Below, one piece after another: positions 60,640-64,000 of a DNA stretch of 64,000 nucleotides (position 1 is its first letter; every line of letters begins with the position of its first letter). The DNA lies in contig CAZRHE010000004.1 in assembly GCA_964599875.1 (NCBI GenBank), positions 1 to 64,000 of the forward strand, written 5' to 3'. A model generated the notes under the pieces. The model ran no database searches. It worked only from the letters and a program-made list of their open reading frames with translations, and was not told the origin of the DNA. Both the position numbers and the translations under genes were made by a program. Source of the DNA: RGIG4097 sp964599875. GTDB taxonomy: Bacteria > Bacillota > Clostridia > Christensenellales > CAG-917.

Positions 60640-61323
60640 ATGAAAATTTCTCTCAAAGACAAAATTAAAAACGCACTATCTCTCTTCTCTATCTTTTTTA
60701 AGATAGGTCTTTTCTCGTTCGGGGGCGGATACGCGATGTTCACGATGATTGAAAAAGAAGTCGTGGAAAAGCGCGGATATCTCACTCACTCCGAACTTAT
60801 GGACGTTTTCGCAATCGCGGAAAGCACACCGGGCGCAGTCGCAATCAACATAGCGACCTTCGTCGGCACGAAACAAGCGGGCGTCCTCGGCGGGATTTTC
60901 ACCACTCTCGGCGTGGTGCTACCCTCTTTCCTCATCATATTCGCACTGTCTTTCGTTATCGATATAGTGAAAGATAACTTCTGGGTTTCCTGCCTGTTCA
61001 AAGGCGTGAGAGTGGGTGTCCTCGTCCTCATTTCGAAAGCGGTGGCGTCCTTCTTCAGAGATATGCGCAAAGACTGGTACGACTTCGTGTTTATGGCGGG
61101 AGCGTTTGCAATCGCTTTTCTCACCGACGCAAGCGTCGTATATATCATTCTCGGCACGATGCTTATCTGCATCATAATGGTTGCGTGCAAGCATCTGCGC
61201 AAGAAAAAACTCGGCATAATAGACGATGCGGACGAATATCAACGAAAAGTCGTCGAGGAATACGAAAAACAGCGTGAAATAACCGCCGCCGAAAATCGCA
61301 CCGTAGAGGAGGATAAACAATGA
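60640..61323 (+). CDS. Chromate transporter family protein, first half-size subunit
   Basis: A 227-residue CHR-domain membrane protein with about six helices. IGLFSFGGGYAMFTMIEKEVV, FAIAESTPGAVAINIATFVG and a GVVLPSFLIIF motif are characteristic. Short CHR proteins work as pairs. Followed by its partner in an ATGA overlap. Charged C-terminal tail. Substrate is inferred from the family; gut homologues may carry other oxyanions. Confidence 0.9.
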   Translation: MKISLKDKIKNALSLFSIFFKIGLFSFGGGYAMFTMIEKEVVEKRGYLTHSELMDVFAIAESTPGAVAINIATFVGTKQAGVLGGIFTTLGVVLPSFLIIFALSFVIDIVKDNFWVSCLFKGVRVGVLVLISKAVASFFRDMRKDWYDFVFMAGAFAIAFLTDASVVYIILGTMLICIIMVACKHLRKKKLGIIDDADEYQRKVVEEYEKQREITAAENRTVEEDKQ

Positions 61324-61946
61324 CTTATCTTATTCTCTTCTGGACGTTTTTCAAAATTGGTTTATTCACGATAGGCGGCGGACACGCGATGATTCCCCTC
61401 ATCATGCAGGACGTCGTAGCGCGCACGGAATGGGGAATTTCGCAAGACATTCTTCTCGACTTCATAGCGATATCCGAAAGCACTCCGGGGCCCTTTGCGG
61501 TCAACATAGCGACTTACGTCGGCACGACGGTCGGCGACGGCATAGGCGGAGTTGCGGGGGCTATCCTCGGCGGAATATGCGCGACGACGGGCGTTGTGCT
61601 GCCATCCGTCATCATCATAATTCTCATCGTCAAACTCTTCTCGAAACACATGCAAAAACCCGCCGTGCAAGAAGTCTTCACGGGAGTGCGCTCCTCCGTT
61701 TCGGGACTGTTGCTATCCGTATTCATTACCCTACTTCTCACCGTACTTTTCGGCATAAGTTCCATTTGGGAAGGGGGCGCGGAAGCGGATTTCATCGGCA
61801 TCGGTCTGTTCGCGGTGCTTATGGTGCTTGCCAATATCAAATTCAAGACGAAAAGCGGCAAACCTAAAAAATTAAGTCCGATTATCATCATCGTGATATC
61901 CGCCGTCGCAGGACTTTTGCTGTACGGATTTATCCCGACGGTTTAA
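61320..61946 (+). CDS. Chromate transporter family protein, second half-size subunit
   Basis: A 208-residue partner of the preceding subunit. It repeats the CHR pattern: IGLFTIGGGHAMIPLIMQDVV, IAISESTPGPFAVNIATYVG and GVVLPSVIIIILIV. Six hydrophobic helices. The two would form the antiparallel heterodimer typical of split ChrA. Confidence 0.9.
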   Translation: MTYLILFWTFFKIGLFTIGGGHAMIPLIMQDVVARTEWGISQDILLDFIAISESTPGPFAVNIATYVGTTVGDGIGGVAGAILGGICATTGVVLPSVIIIILIVKLFSKHMQKPAVQEVFTGVRSSVSGLLLSVFITLLLTVLFGISSIWEGGAEADFIGIGLFAVLMVLANIKFKTKSGKPKKLSPIIIIVISAVAGLLLYGFIPTV

Positions 61947-62001
61947 CGGCACATTCGACAATTTTTTGTATAATAAAATACAAAAGTTGCGCCGTATACG
62001 G

Positions 62002-62030
62002 TTGCGCGATTGCGCGCGATGATATATAAT
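62002..62030 (+). promoter_or_regulatory. Promoter of the two terminal membrane proteins
   Basis: TTGCGC, 17 bp, TATAAT; GGGGGAG follows before the ATG at 62060. Confidence 0.65.
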
Positions 62031-62059
62031 CTTTTTACCAATTATTCAGGGGGAGTAAC

Positions 62060-62818
62060 ATGCTCATTTACGGTTGCGTAACTGTCCTATTTTTATGCGT
62101 ATTCGCGCTGGGCATATATCTTATGCGCGGTCGCATTTTGATTGCAAACAGGCTTCTGTTTTTGCTTTCCATACTCATACTATCCGTGAAAGTCATACAA
62201 TTCGCTTACTACGCGGCGACGGGCAATATTACGCATTATCCCGTTGAATTCAGCACTCTCACTTGTATCGTGCTTCCTATAGTCGTGTTTGCGGACAAAA
62301 AACACGTTGCCTATCCTTTCGTGACTTACGCGGCGTTTATGTCGGGAGTTTTGTTCAATTTGTTCTTCTTCATCGGACAAGACACCTTTATCGCCCTGCG
62401 CAAGAGTGAATTGTGGCTCCTTCTCAACCTGCTCGTTCACGACGCTCTTTTGTTCTGCTCCCTCATCATGATGGGCAACTTCAAATTCGACAGAAAAATC
62501 GCGTGGCAACTTCCTCTCGGCTCGGCGGTTTTCGTGGGATGGGCGTTTATTGCGAAATATCTCATCGGTTACGATAGCGAAATATACACCGTCCGTATCC
62601 TCGAAGCGACGATTTTCGACAACGTTTGGAATCCCGAAATCAACGTCTGGACGACCACTCACCCCGATTGGGCGGCATCGGACGCATTCTTGCCTATTTA
62701 CTACGTCGTTATGGGCGTTCTAATCATCGCCTCTTTCTACGTCGTGTACGAACTCAACAAATACATCTACAAATACGACAGAGTTGACGAATACTATCTC
62801 GATAAGGAGGAATACTGA
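62060..62818 (+). CDS. Polytopic membrane protein, possibly YwaF/TMEM164-like
   Basis: A 252-residue protein with six to seven hydrophobic helices. YPVEFSTLTCIVLPIVVF and the conserved His in LLVHDALLF recall YwaF-type integral membrane proteins, but this is a weak resemblance. GGGGGAG precedes the ATG. It overlaps the next gene by one base (TGATG), so the two are coupled and probably act together. Confidence 0.65.
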   Translation: MLIYGCVTVLFLCVFALGIYLMRGRILIANRLLFLLSILILSVKVIQFAYYAATGNITHYPVEFSTLTCIVLPIVVFADKKHVAYPFVTYAAFMSGVLFNLFFFIGQDTFIALRKSELWLLLNLLVHDALLFCSLIMMGNFKFDRKIAWQLPLGSAVFVGWAFIAKYLIGYDSEIYTVRILEATIFDNVWNPEINVWTTTHPDWAASDAFLPIYYVVMGVLIIASFYVVYELNKYIYKYDRVDEYYLDKEEY

Positions 62819-63849
62819 TGCATACCCATACCAGTGACAAAACAAAAGCGTTTGAAGGCATCTTCGTATCCATTCTCGTGATAGCGATTTTCGTGACCTC
62901 TATCGCCATTTTCGGGCTTGCGGAAAGAGAAGTCGACCTCACTCCCCGCTCCTACACCTCCTTTGAAAGTTTGGGCGTCCGTCCCGACGAAGAATCTTTG
63001 GATTTAGGAGAAATCCCCACCGACGTCGCCGCTCTCAAAGATTTTGCGATTATGCTCTACAACCTCGGCGGCACGAACGCAAAAAACGCGGAAGCGCTTG
63101 CGGCACACTGCAATTGCCAAATGAAAATGGACGTCGCAAACACTCTCAACTACGTGGATATAGACGCGGCGATTATCAAAACGCAAGAAGAATTTTTCCG
63201 CATAGACTATCGTCTTGAACGCGACCTTCCCTTTGCGGAAGCAATGGGCGGCTTAGCAAAATTAGTGGACATGATTTTGACCGAGAGATTCTACACCAAC
63301 ACGGATATGGATTATCTCGTTTATCAAAAGGTCAAAAACTCCGCTATCGACGAAAACAACGCTCCTTATGCGGTCTGGGACGACCCCAAGGACGTACCGA
63401 AAGAAGAGAATCGCGAAGTTCCCGTCTACAACAGCACGCAAGACGGCGTTTTCGAAGTCATCGCATACACCCCTAACGCGGACGCGATTCAAAACGTTTC
63501 GGTCGAGTACGTCGAAAGCGAAGAGGGCAATTATTACAGCGTCAAAATTCAATTCGACCCCAGAAACGAACTCCTCGTATCGAGAGTTATCGATTCAATC
63601 CGCACGGGCTCGATGGATAAAAACGCCTATTACAGCAAAATCAACTACGACTTCGAAATATGGGACAACGGTTATTTCAAATCCGTTACGATAGGCGAAA
63701 ATTGGAACGCACACGCAATGGGAGTGAGCCTCTTCGGTTTCAATACCGAATCCCTTTACAACTGGACTTTCAGTTACAACGAAGACGACGCAGACCCCTC
63801 TGCGTACAAGGATTGCGTGGATGCAAAGACAATGATTTTGGGTGAATAA
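62818..63849 (+). CDS. Unrecognised membrane-anchored extracytoplasmic protein
   Basis: A 343-residue protein with a single N-terminal transmembrane helix (about 16-38) and a large outer domain without cysteines in disulfide-like pairs (only a CNC near 100). Sequence is acidic with mixed alpha/beta character; VKIQFDPRNELLVSRVIDSI and YSKINYDFEIWDNGYF are notable stretches. I do not recognise the family. Partner of the preceding membrane protein. Confidence 0.65.
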   Translation: MHTHTSDKTKAFEGIFVSILVIAIFVTSIAIFGLAEREVDLTPRSYTSFESLGVRPDEESLDLGEIPTDVAALKDFAIMLYNLGGTNAKNAEALAAHCNCQMKMDVANTLNYVDIDAAIIKTQEEFFRIDYRLERDLPFAEAMGGLAKLVDMILTERFYTNTDMDYLVYQKVKNSAIDENNAPYAVWDDPKDVPKEENREVPVYNSTQDGVFEVIAYTPNADAIQNVSVEYVESEEGNYYSVKIQFDPRNELLVSRVIDSIRTGSMDKNAYYSKINYDFEIWDNGYFKSVTIGENWNAHAMGVSLFGFNTESLYNWTFSYNEDDADPSAYKDCVDAKTMILGE

Positions 63850-63860
63850 AAATCCGTATT

Positions 63861-63892
63861 AAAAAAAGCGTGGCAACCGCCACGCTTTTTTT
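63861..63892. terminator. Terminator near the right end
   Basis: AAAAAAAGCGTGGC and GCCACGCTTTTTTT arms, 4-nt loop, between converging genes; works both ways. Confidence 0.8.
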
Positions 63893-63903
63893 ATGCCGTT
63901 TTC

Positions 63904-64000
63904 TTAAATCCAACCGATATTATCTACGCCCGAGCCCACTTCGAAATGATATTTGACGATGCCAAGATCTGTTTTTGCATAAAAGCCCAAACCCGCTTTC
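63904..64000 (-). CDS. C-terminus of a gene cut by the right window edge
   Basis: The last 31 codons of a minus-strand gene, ending ...KYHFEVGSGVDNIGWI before TAA, just upstream of the shared terminator. The protein cannot be named from this fragment. Confidence 0.6.
   Translation of the reverse strand, partial: KAGLGFYAKTDLGIVKYHFEVGSGVDNIGWI

Noticed and set aside
1..64000. CRISPR array, tRNA or rRNA genes, insertion sequences
   Set aside because: No regularly spaced repeats, tRNA T-loop/cloverleaf patterns, rRNA segments or transposase genes were recognised on either strand.

Overview
The window looks like chromosomal DNA from an uncultured anaerobic Clostridia-type Firmicute (Bacillota) with backbone GC near one half. 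Preserved Firmicute gene orders support this: glmU-pth-mfd-prsA-like, yycJ-(membrane proteases)-rlmH, ecfA-ecfT-truA, rplM-rpsI and tmk-holB-ricT. A 2[4Fe-4S] ferredoxin, several glycoside hydrolases (GH31, GH3, GH5) and NagA suggest a carbohydrate-fermenting, gut-like lifestyle. No tRNA, rRNA, CRISPR array or insertion sequence was recognised.

Region 1 (about 0.17-6.1 kb) is a low-GC integrated island. It carries a tyrosine recombinase, a candidate structured RNA with its own promoter and terminator, an eroded gene, and a tight five-gene minus-strand operon. The operon encodes an ATP-grasp/PEP-synthase-like protein, a two-helix membrane protein with a PLD-like domain, a free-standing phosphohistidine swivelling domain, an unrecognised protein, and an RNase Z-like metallo-beta-lactamase-fold hydrolase. 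It resembles a phosphotransfer enzyme split into separate subunits plus a nuclease/esterase, and it is the best candidate here for an undescribed system.

Region 2 (6.2-23.5 kb) holds rplM-rpsI with a leader, a GH31 glucosidase behind an HTH-cupin regulator, glmS, a Sir2 deacetylase, an aminotransferase, DegV, a tyrosine phosphatase, and the operon glmU-like, pth, mfd followed by a PrsA-like lipoprotein. The GlmU homologue keeps only its acetyltransferase half. Region 3 (23.6-36.1 kb) has a small lipoprotein gene, yycJ-CPBP-CPBP-rlmH-tadA, an operon of glnS with a zinc-ribbon protein and two membrane proteins, and divergently a fused EcfA1-EcfA2 with EcfT and TruA. A biotin S-component (BioY) at 42.5 kb could use this ECF module.

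Region 4 (36.2-50 kb) has a domain-swapped GH3 glucosidase with a flavin reductase, NagA, GDPD with a TetR regulator, BioY with a large surface protein, an SDR dehydrogenase, a two-component system and a MATE exporter. Region 5 (50-64 kb) has leuS-serS-M28 peptidase, a GH5 lipoprotein, tmk-holB-ricT, ferredoxin, an alpha/beta hydrolase, a split chromate transporter, and two unrecognised membrane proteins.

Promoters are readable throughout: near-consensus -35 and -10 boxes, almost always 17 bp apart. At least six genes have the -10 box only 6-10 bp before an ATG that lacks a Shine-Dalgarno sequence, so leaderless mRNA appears to be common in this organism.
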